Assembly: GCF_022758145.1 (NCBI RefSeq)
Contig: NZ_JAJVDH010000001.1
Coordinates: 1 to 64,000 of the forward strand
DNA length: 64,000 nucleotides
Source of the DNA: Pontibacter vulgaris
GTDB lineage: Bacteria; Bacteroidota; Bacteroidia; Cytophagales; Hymenobacteraceae
Direction of reading: 5' to 3'
The position numbers were made by a program, and so were the translations under genes. The notes beneath the pieces are model-generated. The model saw nothing but the letters and a program-made list of their open reading frames with translations. It was not told where the DNA came from and did no database searches. Below, piece after piece: positions 53,606 through 61,606 of this stretch (within the stretch, counting starts at the first letter, position 1; the number at the start of each line of letters is the position of its first letter).

Positions 53606-55309
53606 CTATTTCATTAATTCTTGCAATGGTTTGCCTACGCTGCCATTCGGCTCCTGGATATAGAGCCATGATGCGATAGTAGGAGCAATATCGGCTACTT
53701 TAACTTCTGCTGAGCTTTCGCCTGGTTTAATGTTCCAGCCATACCAGATTAGCGGAACGTGTGTATCGTAATTGGAGTAAGAGCCATGTGTTGTGCCTTT
53801 AGGTTCTTTACCTTCCCAGCCTTCAAACCAACCTGGCTGCAGCAACACAATAACGTCACCTGATCGCTGGGCATTATAACCACTTTCCAGTCGCTCCATT
53901 AGCCCGCTGCTCCAGCTGGTGCTTTGCATCTGGTCTGCCGGCACAGCTCTTGCCACACCGTTTAGTCGCATTACAATACCGGCCACTTTTTGCTGTACTT
54001 GCGCCCTGTCAAGCTTTTTGCTTTCAATGAGTTTGCGGTTCAGGTATACTTGCTGGTTGGTATACTTTTCGATCCACTTGCCAGTGCCGTAAGCCTTGTT
54101 AAGGTAATGTTCTACCGTATCTTGCAGCATCGTGGAATTTGCTACGCCTGCAGGTACTTTATTAGCCTGCATAAAAGCGGGTACATGTGCAGCACCATGG
54201 TCAGCTGTCAGAAAGAATAGAACATTCTCTTTGCCCACTGATTTTTCAATTTCACTTATAAGCTGTTCAATATCTTTATCCAGGCGCAGGTATAAATCCT
54301 GTGTTTCTATGGAATTCGGGCCAAACGAGTGCCCTACATAATCTGTGGTAGAAAAGCTTACTGCCAGAAAATCGGTATAGTTGCTTTTACCCATATTTTC
54401 TGCTGAAAGAGCAGCAAGAGCAAAATCTTTAGTTATGGTATTGCCGCCTGGCAATGAACGTAGCAACTCATAATCCTTTTCTCTGATCGAAGGTACATCA
54501 TGCGGGAAAACAGGCTTTTTCTCTCCCGGAAGCTGCTGCTCCCAAGCCACATCATCTGCACTGCTCTCTATGTATTCTTCAATTGGAAGTAACGTGTTCC
54601 AAACCTGGCTCAGATACTGGTCGCCATATTTTTTATTATTGAACTCCTGTACCCATTGCGGCAAATTGTTCATGTAATAAGTGCTTGTGATCCAATTACC
54701 AGATGGAGAATCGAACCAATAAGCTGCATTAGCCAAATGACCTGCCGGAAGTATAGATCCCCTGTCTTTAAGTGCTATGCCAATTACTTTAGAACCTTTG
54801 TTTGTTGCCAGCCTCAGCTCATCTGTAATAGTAGTAGTAAGTAAGTTGGCCGGAGACATTAAGCCAGCCTTTGATGTGCTGCCAACTGTATTTACAGTTT
54901 TGTCTTCCACGCAGTATACTGACGTAACATTGTTTCTGTTATACCAGTAATTACCAATTATGCCATTCAGTGAAGGGGTGCTTCCTGTATAGATTGATGC
55001 ATGGCCCGGGCCTGTATAGGTTGGCACGTAGCTATACTGTGTATTCTTAAAATTATAGCCTTCTCTTACCAGCTTTTTAAAACCGCCATTACCATACTTA
55101 CTCCAGTATCTGTACAGGAAATCGTAGCGCATTTGATCCACTACTATACCTACTACAAGTTTTGGGCGGTTTAGCTCTTTACCTATACCTGTATTTGCCT
55201 GCTGTTGCTTATCTGTTTTACCAGGAACCGCACAAGCATTTAAGAGCAATAGTAAGCCTAAGCTAAAAGCCTTTATACTTTTACTATGTAAGAGAGAATC
55301 TATTTTCAT
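53606..55309 (-). CDS. pafA: PafA-type alkaline phosphatase, lipoprotein
   Basis: A 567-residue exported enzyme of the alkaline phosphatase superfamily. I chose the ATG at 55309 for its signal peptide; the lipobox is LLLNAC. Active-site features follow PafA of Elizabethkingia: metal-binding DQMRYD, the nucleophile Thr in GPGHASIYTGSTPS, NGIIGNYWYNR, the Lys-Arg pair in ALKDRGSILPAGH, FSTTDYVGHSFGP, and LTADHGAAH. It releases phosphate from phosphomonoesters, in Bacteroidota typically independent of phosphate starvation. The adjacent ppa gene also serves phosphate metabolism. Confidence 0.92.
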   Translation of the reverse strand: MKIDSLLHSKSIKAFSLGLLLLLNACAVPGKTDKQQQANTGIGKELNRPKLVVGIVVDQMRYDFLYRYWSKYGNGGFKKLVREGYNFKNTQYSYVPTYTGPGHASIYTGSTPSLNGIIGNYWYNRNNVTSVYCVEDKTVNTVGSTSKAGLMSPANLLTTTITDELRLATNKGSKVIGIALKDRGSILPAGHLANAAYWFDSPSGNWITSTYYMNNLPQWVQEFNNKKYGDQYLSQVWNTLLPIEEYIESSADDVAWEQQLPGEKKPVFPHDVPSIREKDYELLRSLPGGNTITKDFALAALSAENMGKSNYTDFLAVSFSTTDYVGHSFGPNSIETQDLYLRLDKDIEQLISEIEKSVGKENVLFFLTADHGAAHVPAFMQANKVPAGVANSTMLQDTVEHYLNKAYGTGKWIEKYTNQQVYLNRKLIESKKLDRAQVQQKVAGIVMRLNGVARAVPADQMQSTSWSSGLMERLESGYNAQRSGDVIVLLQPGWFEGWEGKEPKGTTHGSYSNYDTHVPLIWYGWNIKPGESSAEVKVADIAPTIASWLYIQEPNGSVGKPLQELMK

Positions 55310-55426
55310 GGTATTCTGTTTCGCGTGCGCAAATATAAAAGCACTTACGTGTTTAAACACTCTTTAACAGTAATTTAACTTTACAGAACAAAATAAAACA
55401 TGCAATGGCTTTGTAATAGCTATAAA

Positions 55427-55462
55427 AAAAGAACGCCCACCGGATTGATGGGCGTTGCTTTT
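55427..55462 (-). terminator. Rho-independent terminator of the atp operon
   Basis: AACGCCCA pairs with TGGGCGTT, followed on the minus strand by CTTTTTTT, 18 bp after the atpG stop. Confidence 0.9.
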
Positions 55463-55479
55463 GCTATTTAATGCTGTTG

Positions 55480-56370
55480 CTATTTGGCAGCCAGGGCTTC
55501 GGCACCACCCACGATCTCTAAAATTTCCTTCGTGATGGCGGCCTGTCTTGTCCTGTTGTAAGTCAACTTTAACTGCTTCAGAAGTTCGCCGGCATTTTCT
55601 GTGGCTTTATCCATGGCTGTCATTCGGGCTCCGTGCTCAGAAGCGTTAGACTCTAACACTGCCTTATATACCTGTATCTTTAACGATTTAGGAATAAGCT
55701 CCTGGATAATTTCTTCTTTTGATGGCTCAAATTCATACTCTGCTACCATTGCGGTTGGTGCATGTGCATCCGCAGGCTTCTCTTCTATTGGAAGGAACTG
55801 CTCAGTACGTACAATTTGTGTTGCCACATTTTTGAACTCGTTATAAACAAGCTCTACCTGGTCAAACTCACCGTTGATAAAACCATCCATAGCGCGTTCT
55901 GCTGCGCCACGAACTGTATCAAAAGAAAGATTTGAAAACAGGGTGCTGTAATCGCCGATCATGTTATAGCCTCTTTTAGAGAAGGCATCATTACCTTTTC
56001 TACCGATGGCCATGAAAGATACATTTCCGGCTTCAAATTGGCTTGCATACTTTGTAGTAGCCAGTGTTGTTACAGCTTTAATAATGTTTGAGTTAAAAGC
56101 ACCGGCCAACCCACGGTCAGATGTTACAGCAATAATAAGTACACGATTAACTTCACGCTTTTCTGAATACTTATTAGATACTGAACCCTCTGTAAGCGAA
56201 GATAGGTTTGCCAGGATTCCACCCAGGCGCTGGGCATAAGGGCGCATACGCAGGATATTATCCTGTGCACGTCTAAGCTTCGCAGCTGCCACCATTTTCA
56301 TGGCTTTCGTGATCTGCTGTGTCGACGACACCGATGTAATGCGGCTTCTAACCTCTTTTAAACTTGCCAT
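55480..56370 (-). CDS. atpG: ATP synthase F1 subunit gamma
   Basis: The 296-residue central stalk. The N-terminal helix SLKEVRSRITSVSSTQQITK and the C-terminal helix KQLKLTYNRTRQAAITKEIL form the rotor coiled coil; SDRGLAGAFNSNI is conserved. An extra segment near 190-205 (EKPADAHAPTAMVAE) matches the insert common in this phylum. It is last in the operon; atpD and atpC (beta, epsilon) are not here, a usual split in Bacteroidota. Confidence 0.98.
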   Translation of the reverse strand: MASLKEVRSRITSVSSTQQITKAMKMVAAAKLRRAQDNILRMRPYAQRLGGILANLSSLTEGSVSNKYSEKREVNRVLIIAVTSDRGLAGAFNSNIIKAVTTLATTKYASQFEAGNVSFMAIGRKGNDAFSKRGYNMIGDYSTLFSNLSFDTVRGAAERAMDGFINGEFDQVELVYNEFKNVATQIVRTEQFLPIEEKPADAHAPTAMVAEYEFEPSKEEIIQELIPKSLKIQVYKAVLESNASEHGARMTAMDKATENAGELLKQLKLTYNRTRQAAITKEILEIVGGAEALAAK

Positions 56371-56442
56371 ATAGTTTTTGTTATGAACAAAAGTTAAAGG
56401 TTAAGGAAATGTCTCCTTAACCTTTAACACATAACTTAAATA

Positions 56443-58023
56443 TTACTTCTTGTATTTAGCTGATAGCTCTTTCGCTACCTGACGCATTACACCAGTTGTC
56501 TGGTCATCCAGTTTACCAGCCAGTAGGGCTGTAAGTGTATCCTGGTGCTGAGCACGCATTGTACGCAGGAAGTCTTTCTCGAAAGTTCTTACTTCGTTTA
56601 CAGGAACATCATCCAGCAAGCCGTTTGTAGCGCAGTAGATAATTGCTACCTGCTCTTCAACAGAAACCGGAGAGAACTGTGGCTGCTTCAGGATTTCCAG
56701 GTTACGGCGACCACGCTCAATTGTAAGCTTAGTAGCAGCATCCAGGTCAGAACCGAACTTCGCAAACGCTTCCAGTTCACGGAACTGCGCCTGATCAAGC
56801 TTCAGAGTACCTGATACTTTTTTCATGGCTTTGATCTGAGCGTTACCACCCACACGAGATACCGAGATACCTACGTTAATCGCCGGACGAATACCTGAGT
56901 TGAAAAGGTTCGTCTCAAGGAAGATCTGACCATCTGTAATAGAGATAACATTAGTCGGGATATAAGCAGAAACGTCACCAGCCTGTGTTTCGATAATTGG
57001 AAGTGCTGTTAATGAACCACCACCTTTTACCAAGTGCTTGATAGACTCAGGAAGATCGTTCATGTTACGAGCAATCTCATCTGATGCGTTAACTTTTGCA
57101 GCACGCTCTAATAAACGTGAGTGCAGATAGAATACGTCACCTGGGTAAGCTTCACGTCCCGGAGGTCTTCTCAAAAGAAGAGACACTTCACGGTAAGCTA
57201 CCGCTTGTTTAGAAAGGTCATCATAAACTACCAGTGCAGGGCGTCCTAAATCGCGGAAGAACTCACCGATAGCTGCACCAGTAAATGGAGCAAAGAACTG
57301 CATTGGAGCCGGATCAGAAGCAGAAGCAGAAACTACAACTGTATAATCCATTGCACCACCTTCAGTAAGTGCTTTTACTACCTGTGCTACAGTAGACGCT
57401 TTCTGGCCTACGGCAACATATATACAGAATACAGGCTGTCCTTTTTCGTAGAACTCGCGCTGGTTCAGGATAGTATCGATCGCAACAGCTGATTTACCAG
57501 TCTGGCGGTCACCGATGATAAGTTCACGCTGGCCACGGCCGATCGGAATCATAGAGTCGATCGCTTTAATACCAGTCTGCATTGGCTCGTTTACCGGCTG
57601 ACGGAAGATTACACCTGGTGCTTTACGCTCAAGTGGCATCTCATACAGATCGCCGGCAATTGGGCCACGGCCATCTATTGGCTGACCAAGGGTGTTAACA
57701 ACACGACCTATAATGCCATCACCTACTTTTACAGAGGCAATACGATTAGTTCTTCTTACTGTCGCACCTTCTTTGATCTCGCTGTAGTCGCCAAGCATTA
57801 CGGCACCTACGTTATCTTCTTCCAGGTTCAGAACGAGTGCCTGAAGTCCGTTCTCGAATTCGATAAGCTCGCCAGATTGGGCTTTTGAAAGGCCATAGAT
57901 ACGAGCGACACCGTCACCCACTTGCAGTACAGTACCTACTTCTTCCAGTTCTGCCTCAGTACGGAAGTTTGATAGCTGTTCTCTTAATATGGCTGATACT
58001 TCGTCAGGTCTTACTTCTGCCAT
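56443..58023 (-). CDS. atpA: ATP synthase F1 subunit alpha
   Basis: A 526-residue non-catalytic nucleotide-binding subunit. The Walker A motif [13 protein letters not shown] lies near 170; the sequences [20 protein letters not shown] and [20 protein letters not shown] are universal. It starts 2 bp from the atpH stop, so it is translationally coupled. The TATACTT/AAGTATA word does not occur in this gene. Confidence 0.99.
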   Translation of the reverse strand: MAEVRPDEVSAILREQLSNFRTEAELEEVGTVLQVGDGVARIYGLSKAQSGELIEFENGLQALVLNLEEDNVGAVMLGDYSEIKEGATVRRTNRIASVKVGDGIIGRVVNTLGQPIDGRGPIAGDLYEMPLERKAPGVIFRQPVNEPMQTGIKAIDSMIPIGRGQRELIIGDRQTGKSAVAIDTILNQREFYEKGQPVFCIYVAVGQKASTVAQVVKALTEGGAMDYTVVVSASASDPAPMQFFAPFTGAAIGEFFRDLGRPALVVYDDLSKQAVAYREVSLLLRRPPGREAYPGDVFYLHSRLLERAAKVNASDEIARNMNDLPESIKHLVKGGGSLTALPIIETQAGDVSAYIPTNVISITDGQIFLETNLFNSGIRPAINVGISVSRVGGNAQIKAMKKVSGTLKLDQAQFRELEAFAKFGSDLDAATKLTIERGRRNLEILKQPQFSPVSVEEQVAIIYCATNGLLDDVPVNEVRTFEKDFLRTMRAQHQDTLTALLAGKLDDQTTGVMRQVAKELSAKYKK

Positions 58024-58025
58024 GA

Positions 58026-58583
58026 TTATAGTTTATTGATATAGGGGTTGTCTTTAAAATTATTTTTCAGCTTGCGCAGGTTATACTTCACAGAGCTGTC
58101 AATTTGCTTATCACCTACACGAAGTACAAAGCCTCCAATAAGAGTAGGATCAATTATTTCTTCGAGTTCGATGAACTTGCCTGTCTGGGTAGCTAAGCGC
58201 TGGCCCAGTTCGTTGCGTAGTTCAGCAGAAAGAGGAGTTGCAGTTGTTACGCTTGCACGCTGGATGTTCTTAATCTCGTTGTACTGCTTCTGGAATTCTT
58301 CTGCGATAAACTCTAAAACTGATTCGCGGTTTTTACGGGCAACAATATTGAAGAAAGCCAGTGTCATCTCCTGCACCTTGCCTTTGAAGATGCCGTTAAT
58401 GATAGCTTGCTTTTTATCTGACTTCACTATTGGATTGCGCAGCAACAACTGAAAATCACGGTTTCCCTGAACAGTGGCAGAGAACAATTTCATATCGTTC
58501 TGCACCTGCTCCAGTATTCCCTTTTCTTCAGCCAGCTCGATCAGCGACTTCGCGTATCTGGAAGCAACTCTAATATCTGACAT
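58026..58583 (-). CDS. atpH: ATP synthase F1 subunit delta
   Basis: The 185-residue peripheral-stalk subunit linking F1 to the b subunits. [15 protein letters not shown] at the N-terminus and the C-terminal [20 protein letters not shown] are characteristic. Lies between atpF and atpA. Confidence 0.96.
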   Translation of the reverse strand: MSDIRVASRYAKSLIELAEEKGILEQVQNDMKLFSATVQGNRDFQLLLRNPIVKSDKKQAIINGIFKGKVQEMTLAFFNIVARKNRESVLEFIAEEFQKQYNEIKNIQRASVTTATPLSAELRNELGQRLATQTGKFIELEEIIDPTLIGGFVLRVGDKQIDSSVKYNLRKLKNNFKDNPYINKL

Positions 58584-58639
58584 ATTGGTTCTTTATATCA
58601 AACAGTGCCAGCTTAAACCGACACCACCTTTTTATACTT

Positions 58640-59134
58640 TTAGTTCAGCGTTACTTCGCGGATGTAATCCTGCGCCAAAGCCTGCTGTGCAGACGGATCG
58701 CTCAGCTCTTTTCTAAGAATACGCTCAGCAATATCAACTGAAAGCGCTGCAGCCATGTTCTTCACTTCCGTGATAGCAGCACGCTTTTCATTCTCGATAG
58801 CCTCACGTGCCTGCGCAATCATGCGGTTACCTTCTTCGTTTGCCTTGTTTTTAGCAGTTTCAATAATGCTGTTACCGGCATCACTTGCTTCTTTCAGGAT
58901 CTTATCGCGCTCCATGCGTGCTTCAGCTAACAGCTTTTCGTTTTCAGCTTTCAGCCCCTGCATTTCAAGCTTTGCTTTTTCAGCAGCGCTTAAAGCCATT
59001 TCAATTGAGTCTTCACGATCGCGAAGAGCTTGCATGATTGGCTTCCAGGCAAATTTGGTAAGCAGGAAAAGAACGACAAGAAACGTTACTAACTGCCAGA
59101 AAAGTAGACCGAAATTTGGGGTTACTAATTCCAT
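58640..59134 (-). CDS. atpF: ATP synthase F0 subunit b
   Basis: A 164-residue peripheral-stalk protein. One N-terminal membrane helix (about 8-28, FGLLFWQLVTFLVVLFLL) is followed by a long charged helical domain rich in Ala, Glu and Lys. The end SDPSAQQALAQDYIREVTLN is typical. It is preceded by a strong hairpin that separates it from atpE. Confidence 0.95.
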   Translation of the reverse strand: MELVTPNFGLLFWQLVTFLVVLFLLTKFAWKPIMQALRDREDSIEMALSAAEKAKLEMQGLKAENEKLLAEARMERDKILKEASDAGNSIIETAKNKANEEGNRMIAQAREAIENEKRAAITEVKNMAAALSVDIAERILRKELSDPSAQQALAQDYIREVTLN

Positions 59135-59223
59135 TGTTTATGAAAATTGAATTTAGGTTCTGTTTATATCGCGTTGCCCCTAAGCAAGCGGCTACTATAA
59201 CTATACTTTCAATTACGTTTTTA

Positions 59224-59259
59224 ATCTCATCGTCCGGACCATGCGTCCGGACGTGAGAT
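59224..59259 (-). other. Hairpin in the atpE-atpF spacer
   Basis: ATCTCA and CGTCCGGAC pair with GTCCGGACG and TGAGAT, giving a 15 bp stem with one bulged T and a 5 nt loop. It lies 16 bp after the atpE stop, within the operon, and has no T run. It is likely an mRNA stability or partial-attenuation element rather than a full terminator. Confidence 0.65.
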
Positions 59260-59274
59260 CAGCAAAAGCTTTAA

Positions 59275-59550
<276 letters not shown>

Positions 59551-59571
59551 TTAAAAAAATAAAAATTCAGA

Positions 59572-60606
59572 TTAATGACCACCGTCGCCATGTCCCATGT
59601 CATCTACATGGTCGTGCTCTTCAACGGCACCACCAATATACATGGCTGACAAAAGTGTAAAGATATAAGCCTGCAGTAAAGCCACGAACAACTCCAGGAA
59701 GTTCATGAAAGTAGCGAAGGCTACGCTTAGCGGACCAACTGCTACGCTCTTGAAAATAAAGATCAAGCTGAACAGCGACAGGATGATAATGTGACCAGCC
59801 GTGATGTTTGCAAAAAGTCGCACCATCAATGAAAATGGCTTGGTAAAGATACCGATCAATTCTACCGGAATCATAATCGGAGCCAACCACTTAGGCACAC
59901 CCGGAGTTGCAAAAATGTGACCCCAGTAGCTTTTGTTACCGCTAAATACTGTAATAAGCAGCGTCATAACAGCAAGCACAAACGTTACAGCAATGTTTCC
60001 GGTTAAGTTTGCACCACCCGGCATAAGGCCAAGCAGGTTGTTAAACCAGATAAAGAAGAAGATAGTAAGCAGGTATGGCATATAGCGCTCATACTTCGGG
60101 CCGATGTTTGCCTTCGCAATTTCATCGCGCACAAACACGATAATAGGCTCAAAGAACGACTGAATACCTCTTGGTGCTTTACCCTTGTTGTTTTTATAGC
60201 GGCCTGCAATTGTAAAGAATACAATTAATAACAGCGCCACACTAAGAAAAAGAGATGCAACGTTTTTAGTGATAGAAAAATCCAGCAGGCCTGCATGATC
60301 TTCGCTTGGCTCGCCTTCAGCATTTGCTCTATAAATATGACCATGCTCTAAAACGTACCCTTTGTAAGGCACAAGCTCATGATGCTCGTTATAGAAGTTA
60401 CTGGAAGAAAATACATTCACCTGGCCGTTATCAACCAGAATTACAGGCAGATACAACACCATGCCATCTGCAAAATGCCAAGTATAATCATCAGCAATGT
60501 GATGCATGATCATATCACCGGGCTTAAACTCCCCGCCTTCAGACGACGCGTTTACACACGTTGAAATCGTCAGAAAAGAAAACAATAAAACGAATAACTT
60601 CTTCAT
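59572..60606 (-). CDS. atpB: ATP synthase F0 subunit a
   Basis: A 344-residue stator channel subunit. I chose the ATG at 60606. The Bacteroidota-style N-terminal extension carries a signal-like segment (KLFVLLFSFLTISTCVNA) and an extra domain with HHIADDYTWHFADG. The essential Arg is in PFSLMVRLFANITAGH. The end is His/Asp-rich (VEEHDHVDDMGHGDGGH), an unusual tail that may bind metal. It is followed by atpE at 39 bp. Confidence 0.96.
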   Translation of the reverse strand: MKKLFVLLFSFLTISTCVNASSEGGEFKPGDMIMHHIADDYTWHFADGMVLYLPVILVDNGQVNVFSSSNFYNEHHELVPYKGYVLEHGHIYRANAEGEPSEDHAGLLDFSITKNVASLFLSVALLLIVFFTIAGRYKNNKGKAPRGIQSFFEPIIVFVRDEIAKANIGPKYERYMPYLLTIFFFIWFNNLLGLMPGGANLTGNIAVTFVLAVMTLLITVFSGNKSYWGHIFATPGVPKWLAPIMIPVELIGIFTKPFSLMVRLFANITAGHIIILSLFSLIFIFKSVAVGPLSVAFATFMNFLELFVALLQAYIFTLLSAMYIGGAVEEHDHVDDMGHGDGGH

Positions 60607-60650
60607 TAAGAGAGATTTATAAGCAAACTTTATAAAGCACACCAATATTC

Positions 60651-61034
60651 TTAGTCCTGCTTTTTCAAATGCGGGCGCAAGTTAGCCAATAAGCTGTAAA
60701 TTTCAAACCCGGTAAAGAGAAAATATAACACGAAGAAGTTGAGAACAAACTGTAACTCGTTCTCTGAGAAGAGATAGACATAAATAAATACTACACCTAT
60801 ACTTAACATCATCCTGAAACCCATGGAGCCGAAGTAGTATAACTGGAAGTTATCGTTGTCATAGCTTATGCCCAGGCGTGTGATATAGAAGGTACCCGCC
60901 GTAATCAGAATAAAGAAGCCGAGAATATACCAGATGTGTGTATGAACTAATGTATTACCTGTAAAATAGGTTAGCATGCCGATCAGCAAGCCTGTTATGC
61001 CCGAGAAAATGAGAAGGTTTCTGAAAAAATTCAC
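60651..61034 (-). CDS. AtpI-like membrane protein of the atp operon
   Basis: A 127-residue protein with four hydrophobic segments (about 5-25, 33-53, 70-90, 92-115), in the place usually taken by AtpI. It starts with GTG, 4 bp from the atpZ stop. Sequence identity with classical AtpI is not obvious by eye; position and size support a helper in c-ring assembly. Confidence 0.7.
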   Translation of the reverse strand: MNFFRNLLIFSGITGLLIGMLTYFTGNTLVHTHIWYILGFFILITAGTFYITRLGISYDNDNFQLYYFGSMGFRMMLSIGVVFIYVYLFSENELQFVLNFFVLYFLFTGFEIYSLLANLRPHLKKQD

Positions 61035-61038
61035 AAAT

Positions 61039-61278
61039 CTATTTTTTGTTTAAAGATGCAATTACCAACACCATAGATGCCACTACCGCCACCAGCAGCA
61101 ACACAATGGTAAACCACGGATTTTGTGTTCCGAAATGCTCATCCAGCTTCATGCCGGCAAAAGCTGCTAAAACCATAGCCCCGATCATCTGAAAGGCCAG
61201 CCCGGAGTACTTCAGGTAAGGCTTTACCGATTCCTGTCGGTTAGGTTTGTGGTTTTCCAGTTCGGGCGTTTTTTCCAT
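61039..61278 (-). CDS. atpZ: AtpZ/AtpI family protein
   Basis: A 79-residue protein with two membrane helices (about 27-45 and 54-75) and the family motif AFAGMKLDEHFGTQNPWFTIV. It is the first gene of the atp operon; AtpZ and AtpI form a complex in Bacillus that affects divalent-cation handling and ATP synthase assembly. The N-terminal 24 residues are hydrophilic. Confidence 0.88.
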   Translation of the reverse strand: MEKTPELENHKPNRQESVKPYLKYSGLAFQMIGAMVLAAFAGMKLDEHFGTQNPWFTIVLLLVAVVASMVLVIASLNKK

Positions 61279-61606
61279 GTAAGTCAGCGGTTTGCAAAAT
61301 TACTTCTTTTTACGACGTTATCTGCAACCTTAGCTAAAATACCGGCTTTTTATCTATTCCTGTAGTCGATGGTTGCGCCTGCAACCAAACACAGCTGTTT
61401 ATAGTTCAATAGCTGGCAACTATACATTTGCTAAGCTAGTGTTACAATATGGGCTTATTTTGTATTTTTGTAGTAACACCTTGCATCTGAAGTGCTTTCT
61501 AAAGAGTTTAAAGCTATACTTCAATGGTTGCTTTTTTCGTTTACCATATATTATATTATAGTATATAAAACTACACAGCCACCGTACACCCTGCACAACT
61601 TACACT
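61279..61606 (+). other. Divergent promoter spacer of the atp operon and sprE
   Basis: 328 bp without a gene. TATTTTTG at 61463-61470 matches TAnnTTTG for the sprE direction. The stretch from 61500 to 61570 is AT-rich. An in-frame stop at 61559 limits the upstream reach of sprE. Confidence 0.5.

Noticed and set aside
54690-54730. A tRNA-like GAATCGAACC sequence.
   Set aside because: It lies inside the pafA coding frame and has no cloverleaf around it.
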